DNA of 64,000 nucleotides from Achromobacter xylosoxidans A8 (GTDB lineage: Bacteria > Pseudomonadota > Gammaproteobacteria > Burkholderiales > Burkholderiaceae_B). A model generated the notes under the pieces. That model had not been told where the DNA came from and made no database searches. It saw only the letters and a list, made by a program, of their open reading frames with translations. The position numbers and the translations under genes are program-made. Below, one piece after another: positions 1-10,350 of this stretch (position 1 is the first letter of the stretch; every line of letters starts with the position of its first letter). The stretch spans positions 6,634,001 through 6,698,000 of the forward strand of contig NC_014640.1 in NCBI RefSeq assembly GCF_000165835.1, written 5' to 3'.

Positions 1-729
1 CACGGGATCGATCCGGCGCAGCGTGCGCATGGGCCGACCGCCCGCGGTCACTTCGACCTCTTCCAGGCCGGTGCGGCCGTGCAGCTGCTCTTCCCAGGTT
101 TTCTCGATGCCCTTCTTGCCGATGACATCGGTGCCGCGGTAGTTGCCCAACTGGCCGGCGCGCTCCAGCTCTTCGTTGTCGCCCTCCGCGATGCGGCCGA
201 TATAGCCGACCACGTGACCCGCCGATGCGCCCTGTGGATACTCGCGCACCCAGCGAGCGCGCAGTTCCACGCCGGGAAACTGGAAGGAATGCGCCGCAAA
301 CCAGGCGGCCTCGGTTTCGTTGAGATTGTTGCGCAACTGCAGGCTGGCGTAGCGGCTGGACTCGGCGGCGCGGCGCTTGAAACGGCGCTGGTCGGTCGGG
401 CTGATGTACACGACTTCGGTCAGCCGCTGGAACAGTTCGTTGAGATTGCCCGCCTGCGCCGGCACGACCTCGAGCGTGTAAGTACGGTAGTTGCGCGCCA
501 GCACCTCGCCATTGCGGTCCAGGATCTCGCCGCGCCGCGGTGGAATCGGTACGACCGCGATGCGGTTGCGGTCGGCGCGCTCGGACAGGCCTTCGTAGCG
601 GTCGACCTGCAGGTACCAGAACCGGCCGATCAGCACACCGAAGCAGGCCAGCGCGAACAGCCCGCCCACCCAGGCGCGCAGGCGGAAACGCTGCTTCTGC
701 TGCTGGCCGGTTTTCTTGAACTCGAACAT
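1..729 (-). CDS. mrdA: Penicillin-binding protein 2 (MrdA), N-terminal part, truncated by window edge
   Basis: Elongasome peptidoglycan transpeptidase; only the first 243 codons lie in the window and the stop codon is beyond base 1. The protein begins MFEFKKTGQQQKQRFRLR, then a single membrane anchor (about residues 20-40) and the start of the PBP dimerisation/pedestal region with the motif PPRRGEILDRNGEVLA, typical of class B PBPs. The catalytic serine domain is not visible. It starts 15 bp after the mreD stop codon, so it is the fourth gene of an mreBCD-mrdA operon; rodA would be expected just outside the window. Confidence 0.93.
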   Translation of the reverse strand, partial: MFEFKKTGQQQKQRFRLRAWVGGLFALACFGVLIGRFWYLQVDRYEGLSERADRNRIAVVPIPPRRGEILDRNGEVLARNYRTYTLEVVPAQAGNLNELFQRLTEVVYISPTDQRRFKRRAAESSRYASLQLRNNLNETEAAWFAAHSFQFPGVELRARWVREYPQGASAGHVVGYIGRIAEGDNEELERAGQLGNYRGTDVIGKKGIEKTWEEQLHGRTGLEEVEVTAGGRPMRTLRRIDPV

Positions 730-744
730 GACGCGGCGCCGCCG

Positions 745-1311
745 TCAGGCGGAGGAAGATTCGGCGTCGTCGACACCGCGCTGCGGCAAGTGCAGAACCC
801 AGCCCGCCAGCGGCCACAGGGCGGCGGTCAGGAGCACGCTGATGCCCCAATCCCAGCCCGGCCATTTGCCGGCCAGCCACGCATGGATGATCTGGGTCAC
901 GAAGCGGGCAATGAAGAACACAGGCAGCATGTGCATGGCCTGGCTCCAGAGGTCGAACCGCTGCAGCCGGCGGTGCAGCACCACGGCGCCGTAGGCGACC
1001 AGCGTGTACGACAGCGCGTGTTCGCCCAGCAGGCCGGCATCGTGCACGTCCATCAGCAGGCCAAAGAAGAAGGCGGTGAACAGGCCGATGCGGCGCGGCT
1101 CGTGCACGCACCAGAAGGCGATGATCAGCAGCAGAATGTCGGGCGCGCCCTGCCACAGGCGCCACGGCAGCAGCGACACCAGCCACGCCACCAGCACCGT
1201 GGCCCAGACGAACACGCCATGCGCGGGGCCGGAGAGCCGGTCGGGCTGCACATTGCTGGGGGTGCCGAGGCGGCGCGTGGCCTGCCCCGAGGATTGCTTA
1301 GTCCGATCCAC
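745..1311 (-). CDS. mreD: Rod shape-determining protein MreD
   Basis: Small integral membrane protein of the elongasome, 188 residues, rich in hydrophobic segments (about five predicted helices from residue 25 on). I chose the GTG at 1311-1309: it lies inside the last codons of mreC (14-bp overlap) and has a strong AGGAGG nine bases upstream, whereas starts further upstream would overlap mreC much more. Recognised mainly by position between mreC and mrdA plus the membrane profile and the conserved LLMDVHDAGLLGEHAL stretch; MreD family sequences are otherwise poorly conserved. Translational coupling to mreC is likely. Confidence 0.9.
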   Translation of the reverse strand: MDRTKQSSGQATRRLGTPSNVQPDRLSGPAHGVFVWATVLVAWLVSLLPWRLWQGAPDILLLIIAFWCVHEPRRIGLFTAFFFGLLMDVHDAGLLGEHALSYTLVAYGAVVLHRRLQRFDLWSQAMHMLPVFFIARFVTQIIHAWLAGKWPGWDWGISVLLTAALWPLAGWVLHLPQRGVDDAESSSA

Positions 1312-2182
1312 CGGAATCGACCTCCTGACGGTTGGACTCGGCGCGTTCCACATCGACCTGCAGAACCAGGAAGTGGCGGTAGCGTTCGGGATGGGCCAGC
1401 GGTTCGCACACGGCGCGCGCAAAGCCGGAGGCGGTATCGCGTTCGACCGAGGTCACCTTGGCCACCGGCAGGCCGGCCGGGAACAGGCCGCCGACGCCGC
1501 TGGTAACGATAGTATCGCCTTCCTTGATGTCGGCATTGGCGGCAAGGTAACGGACTTCCATCTTGCCGGGCGAGTTGCCGCCGAACGCGATCAGGCGCAG
1601 GCCATTGCGCAGTAGCTGCACGGGAATGGAGACCTGCTCGTCGGTGACCAGCGCCGCCTCGGCGGTCATCGGCGTGACGCGCACGATCTGTCCGACCACG
1701 CCACCTTCGTCGATCACCGGCATGCCCGGGGCCAGGCCAGCCTTGCTGCCCTTGTTGAACACCAGGCGCTGCGTGAACGCGTTGGTGGGTTCGTACATGA
1801 CCTCGACCACCACCGCGGATTGCGCCACGGTGTCGGTCACGCCCAGCAGCCGGCGCAACTGCGAATTTTCTGCGGCCAGTTGGGCGCCATGCGTGGTCAC
1901 CTGGGCCAGCTCGATGCGCTGGCGTTGCAGGGCTTCGTTTTCGCTACGGATGAGATTGGCCGCGTTGACCCATTCGTTCACTTGCTGGACGAGGTCGCGC
2001 GGCGCCATGACGGCGCGCTGGAAGGGGTACAGCGCCACGGATATCGTCCGGCGCGCCGGTTCCAGCATGCGCCATTGCGAATCCATGACGATCAGGGCCA
2101 GAGCAAGGACGACCAGAACGACCAGCCGCACCTCCGCGGGTGGGCCGCGCCTGAATAGGGGAGGAGTCCCTTGTCGTTGCAT
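1298..2182 (-). CDS. mreC: Rod shape-determining protein MreC
   Basis: Periplasmic scaffold of the rod complex, 294 residues. It has a cytoplasmic N-terminus, one transmembrane helix (about residues 18-35, VRLVVLVVLALALIV), a coiled-coil stretch (about 65-115, ending in SQLRRLLG) and a C-terminal beta domain with the family motifs VIDEGGVVGQ and VTSGVGGLFPAGLPVA. Length is normal for the family. It lies 84 bp downstream of mreB and overlaps mreD. The last 20 or so residues are polar and variable. Confidence 0.95.
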   Translation of the reverse strand: MQRQGTPPLFRRGPPAEVRLVVLVVLALALIVMDSQWRMLEPARRTISVALYPFQRAVMAPRDLVQQVNEWVNAANLIRSENEALQRQRIELAQVTTHGAQLAAENSQLRRLLGVTDTVAQSAVVVEVMYEPTNAFTQRLVFNKGSKAGLAPGMPVIDEGGVVGQIVRVTPMTAEAALVTDEQVSIPVQLLRNGLRLIAFGGNSPGKMEVRYLAANADIKEGDTIVTSGVGGLFPAGLPVAKVTSVERDTASGFARAVCEPLAHPERYRHFLVLQVDVERAESNRQEVDSGGSD

Positions 2183-2266
2183 GAATCTCAGCCCGGACGC
2201 CCGCGTCCGTCGCTCCGGCAGCGGCCGGAGCCGTGAAAAAGCGGGGCTCCGGGCTGGCGGGCAAAA

Positions 2267-3537
<1,271 letters not shown>

Positions 3538-3846
3538 ATGGCGCTCAATGACACAGATGTGGCCCGCATTGCCCGGCTGGCCAGAATCGAACTGACCCCC
3601 GACCAGCGCACCCTCGCGCAGGCCGAACTCAACGGCATCCTCCACCTGATCGAACGGCTCCAGTCCGTCGACACCCAGGGGGTCGAACCCCTGGCCCACC
3701 CGCTGTCCGCCCACGAAGACATCGTGCTGCGACTGCGTGAAGATGCCGTGACCGAACCCAGCTCGGAGGCCCGCCGCGAAGAGCTGCTGGCCAACGCCCC
3801 CGACGCCCAGGAAGGCCTGTTCCTGGTTCCCAAGGTCCTGGATTAA
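3538..3846 (+). CDS. gatC: Asp-tRNA(Asn)/Glu-tRNA(Gln) amidotransferase subunit C
   Basis: Small subunit that wraps around GatA and GatB in the GatCAB amidotransferase, which makes Gln-tRNA(Gln) and/or Asn-tRNA(Asn) by transamidation. 102 residues starting MALNDTDVARIARLARIEL, the family signature, followed by a second helical segment ending NAPDAQEGLFLVPKVLD. An in-frame TTG at 3526 exists but the ATG at 3538 gives the conserved N-terminus. First gene of gatCAB, 3 bp before gatA. Confidence 0.96.
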   Translation: MALNDTDVARIARLARIELTPDQRTLAQAELNGILHLIERLQSVDTQGVEPLAHPLSAHEDIVLRLREDAVTEPSSEARREELLANAPDAQEGLFLVPKVLD

Positions 3847-3849
3847 GTC

Positions 3850-5385
3850 ATGACGAAACCCGCTCTGCACACCCAATTCAAGGGGATCGCCGCCCTGCGC
3901 GCGGCCCTTGCGCAACGCCAGGTCAGCGCCGTCGAGCTCGCCCAAAGCGCCTTGGCGGCCGCCGAAACGGCCAGCGGCCTGAATTGCTTTTTACATATTG
4001 ACGCCGAATTGACGCTGGCCCAGGCCCGCGCCGCCGACTCAGCCCTGGCTGCCGGCTCGGCCGGCCCGCTGGCCGGCATCCCGATCGCCCACAAGGACGC
4101 CTTCGTCACCCGCGGCTGGCGCACCACCGCCGGCAGCAAGATGCTCGAGGGCTACGTCAGCCCGTTCGACGCCACCGTCGTAGAGCGCCTGGGCGAGGCC
4201 GGCGCCGTGTCGCTCGGCAAGCTGAACTGCGACGAATTCGCCATGGGTTCCGGCAACGAGAACTCCGCCTACGGCGCCGTGAAGAACCCCTGGGACCACG
4301 CCGCCGTGCCTGGCGGCTCCTCGGGCGGTTCGGCCGCCGCCGTGGCCGCCCGCCTGGTGGCCGCCGCCACCGGCACCGACACCGGCGGCTCGGTGCGCCA
4401 GCCCGCCGCCTTGTGCGGCGTCAGCGGCATCAAGCCCACCTACGGCACCGTGTCCCGCTACGGCATGGTGGCCTTCGGCTCCAGCCTGGACCAGGCCGGC
4501 CCGCTGGCCGAAAGCGCCCGCGACCTGCTCGAACTGCTGGACGTCATCAGCGGCTTCGACCCGCGCGACGCCACCAGCCTGGAAAAATGCGACGCCGCCA
4601 CCAACGAGCCCGGCCGCGTCCGGCGCGACTTCGAGGCGGCCCAGGGCCGCTTCGACGCCGCCGGCAGCCAACCGTTGAAGGGCTTGCGCATCGGCGTGCC
4701 CGCCGAATACTTCGGCGCCGGCCTGGCGCCTGACGTGGCCGCCGCGGTCGAAGCCGCGCTGGCCCAATTCGAGGCGCTGGGCGCCGTGCGCGTGCCGGTG
4801 TCGCTGCCGCGCACCGAGCTGGCCATTCCCGCCTATTACGTCATCGCCCCCGCCGAAGCCTCCAGCAACCTGGCACGCTACGACGGCGTGCGCTACGGCC
4901 ACCGCGCCGCCCAGTACGGCGACCTGAACGAAATGATCAGCCGCTCGCGCGCCGAAGGCTTCGGCGACGAGGTCAAGCGCCGCATCCTGATCGGCACCTA
5001 CGTGCTGTCCCATGGCTACTACGACGCCTACTACCTGCAGGCACAGCGTCTGCGCCGCCTGATCGCGCAGGACTTCCAGCGCGCCTATGCGGACCAGTGC
5101 GACGTGATCATGGGTCCGGTGACGCCCACCGTGGCCAAGAACATCGGCGACAACCGCGACGATCCCACCGCCGACTGGCTGGCGGACGTCTACACCCTGG
5201 GCGTGAGCCTGGCCGGGCTGCCCGCCATGTCGATCCCCTGCGGTTTCGGTGGCGCTGGCAACCAGCGCCCGGTAGGCCTGCAGATCATCGGCAACTACTT
5301 CGACGAAGGCCGCCTGCTGGCCATCGCCGACCGCTACCAACAAGTGACGGACTGGCACACGCGTGCCCCGGTCCAGCAAGGCTGA
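3850..5385 (+). CDS. gatA: Asp-tRNA(Asn)/Glu-tRNA(Gln) amidotransferase subunit A (amidase)
   Basis: Glutamine amidohydrolase subunit that releases ammonia for GatB; amidase-signature family, 511 residues. The Ser-cisSer-Lys triad is readable: Lys82 in [10 protein letters not shown], Ser157 in the [16 protein letters not shown] loop, and nucleophile Ser181 in [12 protein letters not shown]. These agree with the S. aureus enzyme (K79/S154/S178) with a constant offset of three. The gap to gatB is 4 bp, so the three genes form one translationally linked operon. Confidence 0.98.
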   Translation: MTKPALHTQFKGIAALRAALAQRQVSAVELAQSALAAAETASGLNCFLHIDAELTLAQARAADSALAAGSAGPLAGIPIAHKDAFVTRGWRTTAGSKMLEGYVSPFDATVVERLGEAGAVSLGKLNCDEFAMGSGNENSAYGAVKNPWDHAAVPGGSSGGSAAAVAARLVAAATGTDTGGSVRQPAALCGVSGIKPTYGTVSRYGMVAFGSSLDQAGPLAESARDLLELLDVISGFDPRDATSLEKCDAATNEPGRVRRDFEAAQGRFDAAGSQPLKGLRIGVPAEYFGAGLAPDVAAAVEAALAQFEALGAVRVPVSLPRTELAIPAYYVIAPAEASSNLARYDGVRYGHRAAQYGDLNEMISRSRAEGFGDEVKRRILIGTYVLSHGYYDAYYLQAQRLRRLIAQDFQRAYADQCDVIMGPVTPTVAKNIGDNRDDPTADWLADVYTLGVSLAGLPAMSIPCGFGGAGNQRPVGLQIIGNYFDEGRLLAIADRYQQVTDWHTRAPVQQG

Positions 5386-5389
5386 CAAC

Positions 5390-6847
5390 ATGAACTGGGA
5401 AATCGTCATCGGCCTGGAAACGCATACGCAGCTTTCCACGGACTCCAAGATTTTTTCGGGTAGCAGCACCGAATTCGGCGCCGCGCCCAATACCCACGCC
5501 AACGTGGTCGATCTGGCCCTGCCGGGCAGCCTGCCGGTCATGAACCGCGGCGCCGCCGAACGCGCCATCCGCTTCGGCCTGGCCGTGGGCGCCACCATCG
5601 CGCCGCGCTCGGTGTTCGCGCGCAAGAACTACTTCTACCCCGACCTGCCCAAGGGCTACCAGATCAGCCAGTACGAGCTGCCGGTGGTGGTGGGCGGTTC
5701 GCTGTCGTTCTTCGTGGGCGAGGAAGAGAAAACCGTCAACCTGACGCGTGCCCACCTGGAAGAAGACGCCGGCAAGTCCCTGCACGACGACTTCAATCTG
5801 GCCAACGGCGCGCCCGCCAGCGGCATCGACCTGAACCGCGCCGGTACGCCGCTGCTGGAAATCGTGACGGAGCCGGAAATGCGCTCGGCCGCCGAGGCCG
5901 TGTCCTACGCCCGCGCCCTGCACAGCCTGGTCGTGTGGCTGGGCATCTGCGACGGCAACATGCAGGAAGGCTCGTTCCGCTGCGACGCCAACGTGTCCGT
6001 GCGACCGGTGGGCCAAAAGGAATTCGGCACCCGCACCGAGATCAAGAACGTCAACTCGTTCCGCTTCCTGGAACGCGCCATCGTCTATGAAGCGCGGCGC
6101 CAGATCGAGCTGATCGAAGACGGCGGCACGGTAGTCCAGGAAACCCGCCTGTACGACGCCGACCGCGACGAGACGCGCAGCATGCGCAGCAAGGAAGACG
6201 CGCACGACTACCGCTACTTCCCCGACCCCGACCTGCCCACGCTGGTGATTTCCAGCGCCTGGGTCGACGAGGTCCGCGCCGCCATGCCCGAGCTGCCGGC
6301 CGCCCAGCGCGCGCGCTTCGAATCCGAGTACGGCCTGCCCGCCTACGACGCCGCCCAGCTGACCGTCAGCCGCGACCTCGCCGCCTACTTCGAGGCCGTG
6401 GCGCACGCGCTGCCGGCCGGCCAGGCCAAGCTGGCCGCCAACTGGGTCATGGGTGAAGTCTCCGCCGCCCTGAACAAGGACGAAAAGAGCATCGCCGACT
6501 CGCCGGTGCAGGCGCCGGCGCTGGCCGCCCTGATCGGCCGCATCATCGACGGCACCATCTCCAACAAGATCGCCCGCGAAGTCTTCGGCGCCATGTGGGC
6601 CGGCGAAAACGGCGGCCAGGCCGATGCCATCATCGACGCCCGCGGCCTCAAGCAGATCAGCGACACCGGCGCCATCGGCGCCATGATCGACGAGGTGCTG
6701 GCCGCCAATCCTGCCATCGTGGAAGAGTACCGGGCCGGCAAGCAGAAGGCGTTCAACTCGCTGGTGGGCCAGATCATGAAGGCCGCCCGCGGCAAGGCCA
6801 ACCCGCAGCAGGTGAATGATCTGTTGAAGCAGAAGCTGGATAGCTGA
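5390..6847 (+). CDS. gatB: Asp-tRNA(Asn)/Glu-tRNA(Gln) amidotransferase subunit B
   Basis: tRNA-binding kinase/transamidase subunit, 485 residues. Start ATG at 5390 gives [15 protein letters not shown], the family N-terminus; a longer in-frame reading from 5363 runs back into gatA and is not used. Recognisable blocks are [37 protein letters not shown] and the C-terminal YqeY-like tail with [20 protein letters not shown]. Followed 50 bp later by a strong intrinsic terminator that closes the operon. Confidence 0.98.
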   Translation: MNWEIVIGLETHTQLSTDSKIFSGSSTEFGAAPNTHANVVDLALPGSLPVMNRGAAERAIRFGLAVGATIAPRSVFARKNYFYPDLPKGYQISQYELPVVVGGSLSFFVGEEEKTVNLTRAHLEEDAGKSLHDDFNLANGAPASGIDLNRAGTPLLEIVTEPEMRSAAEAVSYARALHSLVVWLGICDGNMQEGSFRCDANVSVRPVGQKEFGTRTEIKNVNSFRFLERAIVYEARRQIELIEDGGTVVQETRLYDADRDETRSMRSKEDAHDYRYFPDPDLPTLVISSAWVDEVRAAMPELPAAQRARFESEYGLPAYDAAQLTVSRDLAAYFEAVAHALPAGQAKLAANWVMGEVSAALNKDEKSIADSPVQAPALAALIGRIIDGTISNKIAREVFGAMWAGENGGQADAIIDARGLKQISDTGAIGAMIDEVLAANPAIVEEYRAGKQKAFNSLVGQIMKAARGKANPQQVNDLLKQKLDS

Positions 6848-6896
6848 TCCTGGACCGGGCGCGCCTCGCAACGGTGCGCTCAGGAAGTATCAGACG

Positions 6897-6935
6897 AAAC
6901 GAAGGGCCGCGGCGTATTGCCGCGGCCCTTCGTTT
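6897..6935 (+). terminator. Intrinsic terminator after gatCAB
   Basis: A perfect 16-bp stem (6897-6912 with 6920-6935) and a 7-nt loop. The arms begin with A-rich and end with T-rich bases, so transcripts end in a short U tract within the stem. It separates gatCAB from the toxin-antitoxin pair that follows. Confidence 0.85.
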
Positions 6936-6976
6936 ATCCAAGAATGATCTGGTCGATTTCGACCGGAGACTCGGAC

Positions 6977-7222
6977 ATGAATTACCTGGAAATCAGCAGC
7001 AGCGACCTGCTGCATCGGTTTGCCGACCACCTGCAAGCGGTCCGAGAGGGCCAGCATTTCATCATTTCACTGGACGGCGTGCTCTGCGCCAGGCTGACCC
7101 CCGCCCTGCCCACAACGTCGCTGGACGCGCATGATGCGCTTGAGGCAATGAAATGCTTCACGCCCGCGCCGGCCGTCCCGCACGAAGTCATCCGTTCCTG
7201 GATCGAAGAGGGCCGGGAATGA
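6977..7222 (+). CDS. Phd/VapB-like antitoxin
   Basis: 81-residue protein starting MNYLEISSSDLLHRFADHL with GGAG 9-12 bases upstream of the ATG. The N-terminus followed by a two-strand segment (EGQHFIISLDGVLCARLTP) is the fold seen in Phd/YefM and type II antitoxins that occlude a toxin promoter. Its stop overlaps the toxin start in an ATGA (7219-7222), so the two are translationally coupled. Family assignment is moderate; pairing with a PIN toxin supports it. Expected to autorepress its own operon. Confidence 0.75.
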   Translation: MNYLEISSSDLLHRFADHLQAVREGQHFIISLDGVLCARLTPALPTTSLDAHDALEAMKCFTPAPAVPHEVIRSWIEEGRE

Positions 7223-7686
7223 ATCCGATCCGCTTGATACCGGACGCCTCGCTTGCCCTCGCATGGCTGATCGACCGCGCGGACGCCCACGAAGCACTGA
7301 TAGCCCGGCATCTGCTGGAAACTGCTCACGAGTCTGAAAACACGGTGCCCCCCATCTGGCACACGGAAGTCGCGAACGGCATGTTGCGCGCCGAGCGCGG
7401 CCAACGAGCATCGGCGGGTCAGTTGTTATCGTTCAGACAGCTTCTCGAACGCCTGCCCATACTTCCAGACCCGGCTGCCCCATCTTCCTGCGTTGCCCGC
7501 AGCTATCTGCTGGCTCGAACGCACGGCTTGACCGTCTACGATGCCAGTTATCTCGAACTGGCCCAAAGAACCAACGGTTATCTGGCCACCTTCGACCGCA
7601 AGCTGGCGGATGCCGCCCGAGCGAGCGGCGTGGCCGTCTTCGGCCAACCCCATGGGGTCGCTGAGCCAGCGGCAAGCTATGGATAA
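7219..7686 (+). CDS. VapC-like PIN-domain ribonuclease toxin
   Basis: 155-residue PIN-domain protein; VapC toxins are Mg-dependent RNases, many cutting tRNA or rRNA. The four acidic positions are visible: Asp9 in PDASLALAW, Glu50 in HTEVANGML, Asp108 in YDASYLELA and Asp126 in TFDRKLADAA. The ATG is chosen because it overlaps the antitoxin stop; the longer frame from 7153 would run back through the antitoxin gene. Base composition is visibly less G/C-biased than the neighbours, which suggests the module was acquired. Its stop codon coincides with the terminator of convergent pyrE. Confidence 0.88.
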   Translation: MNPIRLIPDASLALAWLIDRADAHEALIARHLLETAHESENTVPPIWHTEVANGMLRAERGQRASAGQLLSFRQLLERLPILPDPAAPSSCVARSYLLARTHGLTVYDASYLELAQRTNGYLATFDRKLADAARASGVAVFGQPHGVAEPAASYG

Positions 7687-7707
7687 AAGGGCGGCACCTG
7701 GCCGCCC
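7685..7707 (-). terminator. Intrinsic terminator of pyrE
   Basis: Read on the minus strand, GGGCGGC (7706-7700) pairs with GCCGCCC (7695-7689) around a 4-nt loop and is followed by TTTT (7688-7685). It lies about 30 bp past the pyrE stop and overlaps the 3' end of the convergent toxin gene. Confidence 0.65.
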
Positions 7708-7735
7708 CACTACCTGCACTCGCTGAGGACAGGCT

Positions 7736-8419
7736 TTACTTCACCCCGTACTTCGTCCGATACGCCAACACCGCCTCGCGGTGCTCGGCGAACGAAGCGT
7801 CGTCCTGCAGCAGCGCCAGGATATCCGCCAGCGAAGCAATCGCCACCACCGGAATGCCATAAGTCTTGGCCACGTCCTGCACGGCGGAATGCGCCGACAG
7901 GGCGTCGTCCGGACCCGCGCGCTCCATGCGATCCATGGCAATGAGCACGGCGGCCGGCTCGGCGCCGGCGGCGCGGATGATCTCCACCGATTCGCGCACC
8001 GAGGTGCCCGCGGTGATCACGTCGTCAATGATGACGACCTTGCCCTTGAGCGGCGCGCCCACCAGGGTGCCGCCTTCGCCGTGGTCCTTGGCTTCCTTGC
8101 GGTTGTACGCGAACGGCACGTCGCCGCCCTTCATGCCGGGGTGGCCCGCCAGCGCAATGGCGGTCGCCGTGCCCAGCGGAATGCCCTTGTAGGCCGGACC
8201 GAACAGCATGTCGAATTCCACCCCCGAATCCAGCAGCGCCTGGGCGTAGAACTGCGCCAGCTTGCCGACCGAGCGTCCGCTGTTGAACAGTCCGGCATTG
8301 AAAAAATAGGGACTGATACGGCCCGATTTGACCTTGAAGCTGCCGAAGCGCAGCACGCCCTCGTTCAAGGCGAAGCGGACGAAATCCAGGGCGGTGGCGG
8401 AAGAATGGGCGGCGGGCAT
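7736..8419 (-). CDS. pyrE: Orotate phosphoribosyltransferase
   Basis: Converts orotate and PRPP to OMP in pyrimidine synthesis; 227 residues. The PRPP-binding motif [13 protein letters not shown] (about residues 128-140, Asp132-Asp133) and the [16 protein letters not shown]-terminal signature (about 31-45) are clear. ATG at 8419 chosen; the only upstream in-frame start is a TTG at 8443. Monocistronic, convergent with the toxin-antitoxin pair and divergent from the exonuclease III gene. Confidence 0.96.
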   Translation of the reverse strand: MPAAHSSATALDFVRFALNEGVLRFGSFKVKSGRISPYFFNAGLFNSGRSVGKLAQFYAQALLDSGVEFDMLFGPAYKGIPLGTATAIALAGHPGMKGGDVPFAYNRKEAKDHGEGGTLVGAPLKGKVVIIDDVITAGTSVRESVEIIRAAGAEPAAVLIAMDRMERAGPDDALSAHSAVQDVAKTYGIPVVAIASLADILALLQDDASFAEHREAVLAYRTKYGVK

Positions 8420-8551
8420 GCGTAAAGGTCCGGTAGATGGCAAACGCAGGCATTTTATCCGCTGTCGGGGCTATTCCCGGACAGCCGCGCCGAGTCGGTT
8501 AAATTGCTGGCATTGTCCCGGCCCTCGCGGCCGCCCAACAGGAGTTTCGCT

Positions 8552-9340
8552 TTGCTGCGCATTACGTCGATCAATCTCAACGGCATCCGGTCCGCCTTCC
8601 GCAAGGGCCTGCAACCTTGGATGGAAAAGCATGCAGCCGACGTGCTCTGCCTGCAGGAGATCAAGGTATCCCACGAGGACCTGACCGACGACCTGCGCCA
8701 CCCGCCCGGTTATACCGGCCACTTCCACCATGCCGTGAAGAAGGGCTATAGCGGCGTGGGCATCTACCTGCGCGACGCGGCCGAACGCGTCAACACCGGT
8801 CTGGATTGCGAAGAATTCGACCCCGAAGGCCGCATCATCCGCGCCGACTGGAAAAACCTGTCGGTCATCAGCGCCTACCTGCCCTCGGGCTCCAGCGGCG
8901 ACGAGCGCCAGCAGGCCAAGTACCGCTTCCTGGACCGCTTCGGCCCCTGGATCGACGCCCTGATGCACGAGCACAAGACCACCGGCCGCGAGTTCATCAT
9001 CTGCGGCGACTGGAACATCGCGCACAAGGAAATCGACCTGAAGAACTGGAAGGGCAATCTGAAGAATTCGGGCTTCCTGCCCGAAGAGCGCGCCTGGCTG
9101 ACCGACGTGTTCGACAAGCGCGGCTTCGTCGACGTGTTCCGCACCATCGACGACCGCCCGGACCAGTACACCTGGTGGAGCAACCGCGGCCAGGCCTGGG
9201 CCAAGAACGTGGGGTGGCGCATCGACTACCAGATCGCCACGCCGGGCATCGCCGCCCGCGCCCGCAACGTGGCCATCTACAAGGACGAGCGCTTCTCGGA
9301 CCACGCCCCCCTGACGATCGACTACGACGCCACGCTCTGA
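8552..9340 (+). CDS. xth: Exodeoxyribonuclease III / AP endonuclease (ExoIII/XthA family)
   Basis: Base-excision-repair AP endonuclease with 3'-5' exonuclease activity, 262 residues. A TTG start at 8552 fits best: it has AGGAG 7 bases upstream and yields MLRITSINLNGIRSAFRKG, the family N-terminus; there is no ATG nearby. Catalytic residues are visible in LCLQEIKVS (Glu36), CGDWNIAHKEIDL and the C-terminal SDHAPLTIDYD. Its 3' end overlaps the convergent LysR gene by 19 bp. Confidence 0.93.
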   Translation: MLRITSINLNGIRSAFRKGLQPWMEKHAADVLCLQEIKVSHEDLTDDLRHPPGYTGHFHHAVKKGYSGVGIYLRDAAERVNTGLDCEEFDPEGRIIRADWKNLSVISAYLPSGSSGDERQQAKYRFLDRFGPWIDALMHEHKTTGREFIICGDWNIAHKEIDLKNWKGNLKNSGFLPEERAWLTDVFDKRGFVDVFRTIDDRPDQYTWWSNRGQAWAKNVGWRIDYQIATPGIAARARNVAIYKDERFSDHAPLTIDYDATL

Positions 9341-10245
9341 GCGGCATCCGCCGGACCGCCCACCGCCTCGTGTAGCGATGCGGCGGCTTCCCGGCGCAAC
9401 CATTCCAGAAAGGCTTCCGCCCGCGGATCTTCTGAACAGGGCCGGGGCGACAGCAACACATAGGCCGAGCCGTCGCGGGCAAAACCGCGAGGCGCCTCCA
9501 ACCGGCGATCGCCCAAGGCGTCGCACGCCATCAAGGCGGAACCTATCGCCACACCCAGGCCTGCGGCGGCAGCCTGCAAACTCAGATAGAAATGCTCGTA
9601 GGCCGGCCCGGACCGGCGCGGGGGCTTCATGCCTGCCGCCCGCGCCCAATGCCGCCAGGCTTGCGGACGGGTCGCACTGCTGAGCGCAGGCGCGCCGCCC
9701 CAATCATCCGCAGCCGGATCCGCGCCGACCAAGCCCGGCCGGCATAACGGCCCCGTCCATTCCTCGCACACCCGCTCGGCATGCAGGGCAGCATCCCAGT
9801 CAAAGTCATTGCGGCGCAACGCCACGTCCACGCCCTGGGTGACGAAATCCACGGGACCGCCTGCCGCATACAGGTGCACCTGCACGCCGGGATGGGCGCG
9901 CTGGAAGTCCGGCAGCCGCGGGATGAGCCACATCATGGCGATGGTGGGCTCGCAAGACAGCACCAGCGGCGCATCCGCCGCCGGCTGGCGCAGCTTGGCC
10001 AGGCCCGCCGCCAACTGCTCGAACAGGGCGCGCGTCACCTCGAATAGCTGCCTGCCCGCATTGGTCAGAAAAACAGCCCGATTGCGGCGTTCGAACAACG
10101 CCAGGCCCAGCGCGTCCTCGAGCAGCCGGATCTGCCGGCTGACGGCGCCATGGGTCACGTGCAGCTCTTCGGCCGCCTTGCCAAACGCCAGGTGGCGGGC
10201 AGCGGCATCGAACACGCGCAAAGTATTGAGCGGCGGCAGCTTCAT
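9322..10245 (-). CDS. LysR-family transcriptional regulator (GcvA-like)
   Basis: 307 residues. The N-terminal winged HTH (about residues 1-65) starts MKLPPLNTLRVFDAAARH and contains GKAAEELHVTHGAVSRQIR, most like the GcvA/AmpR branch; a substrate-binding domain follows. Start at 10245 preferred (standard LTTR N-terminus) over 10281 (adds MSDIREKKSPFA). Divergent from the LysE-type exporter at 10351, the usual layout of a regulator and its target, so it probably controls that exporter. Effector unknown. Confidence 0.88.
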   Translation of the reverse strand: MKLPPLNTLRVFDAAARHLAFGKAAEELHVTHGAVSRQIRLLEDALGLALFERRNRAVFLTNAGRQLFEVTRALFEQLAAGLAKLRQPAADAPLVLSCEPTIAMMWLIPRLPDFQRAHPGVQVHLYAAGGPVDFVTQGVDVALRRNDFDWDAALHAERVCEEWTGPLCRPGLVGADPAADDWGGAPALSSATRPQAWRHWARAAGMKPPRRSGPAYEHFYLSLQAAAAGLGVAIGSALMACDALGDRRLEAPRGFARDGSAYVLLSPRPCSEDPRAEAFLEWLRREAAASLHEAVGGPADAAQSVAS

Positions 10246-10350
10246 GGCAAAAGGTGATTTTTTCTCACGTATATCCGACATTAGAAATCGTTTTTCCAGC
10301 GGGCGCCAGCGTCCCACAATGCCGGCTCCGTTTAGCAACCTGCTGCCGCC

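Noticed and set aside
4039..5625. Long open frame on the minus strand opposite gatA
   Set aside because: Mirror of a high-GC gene with strong third-position bias; its translation is low-complexity Gly/Ala/His-rich and lies entirely under a well-recognised gene.
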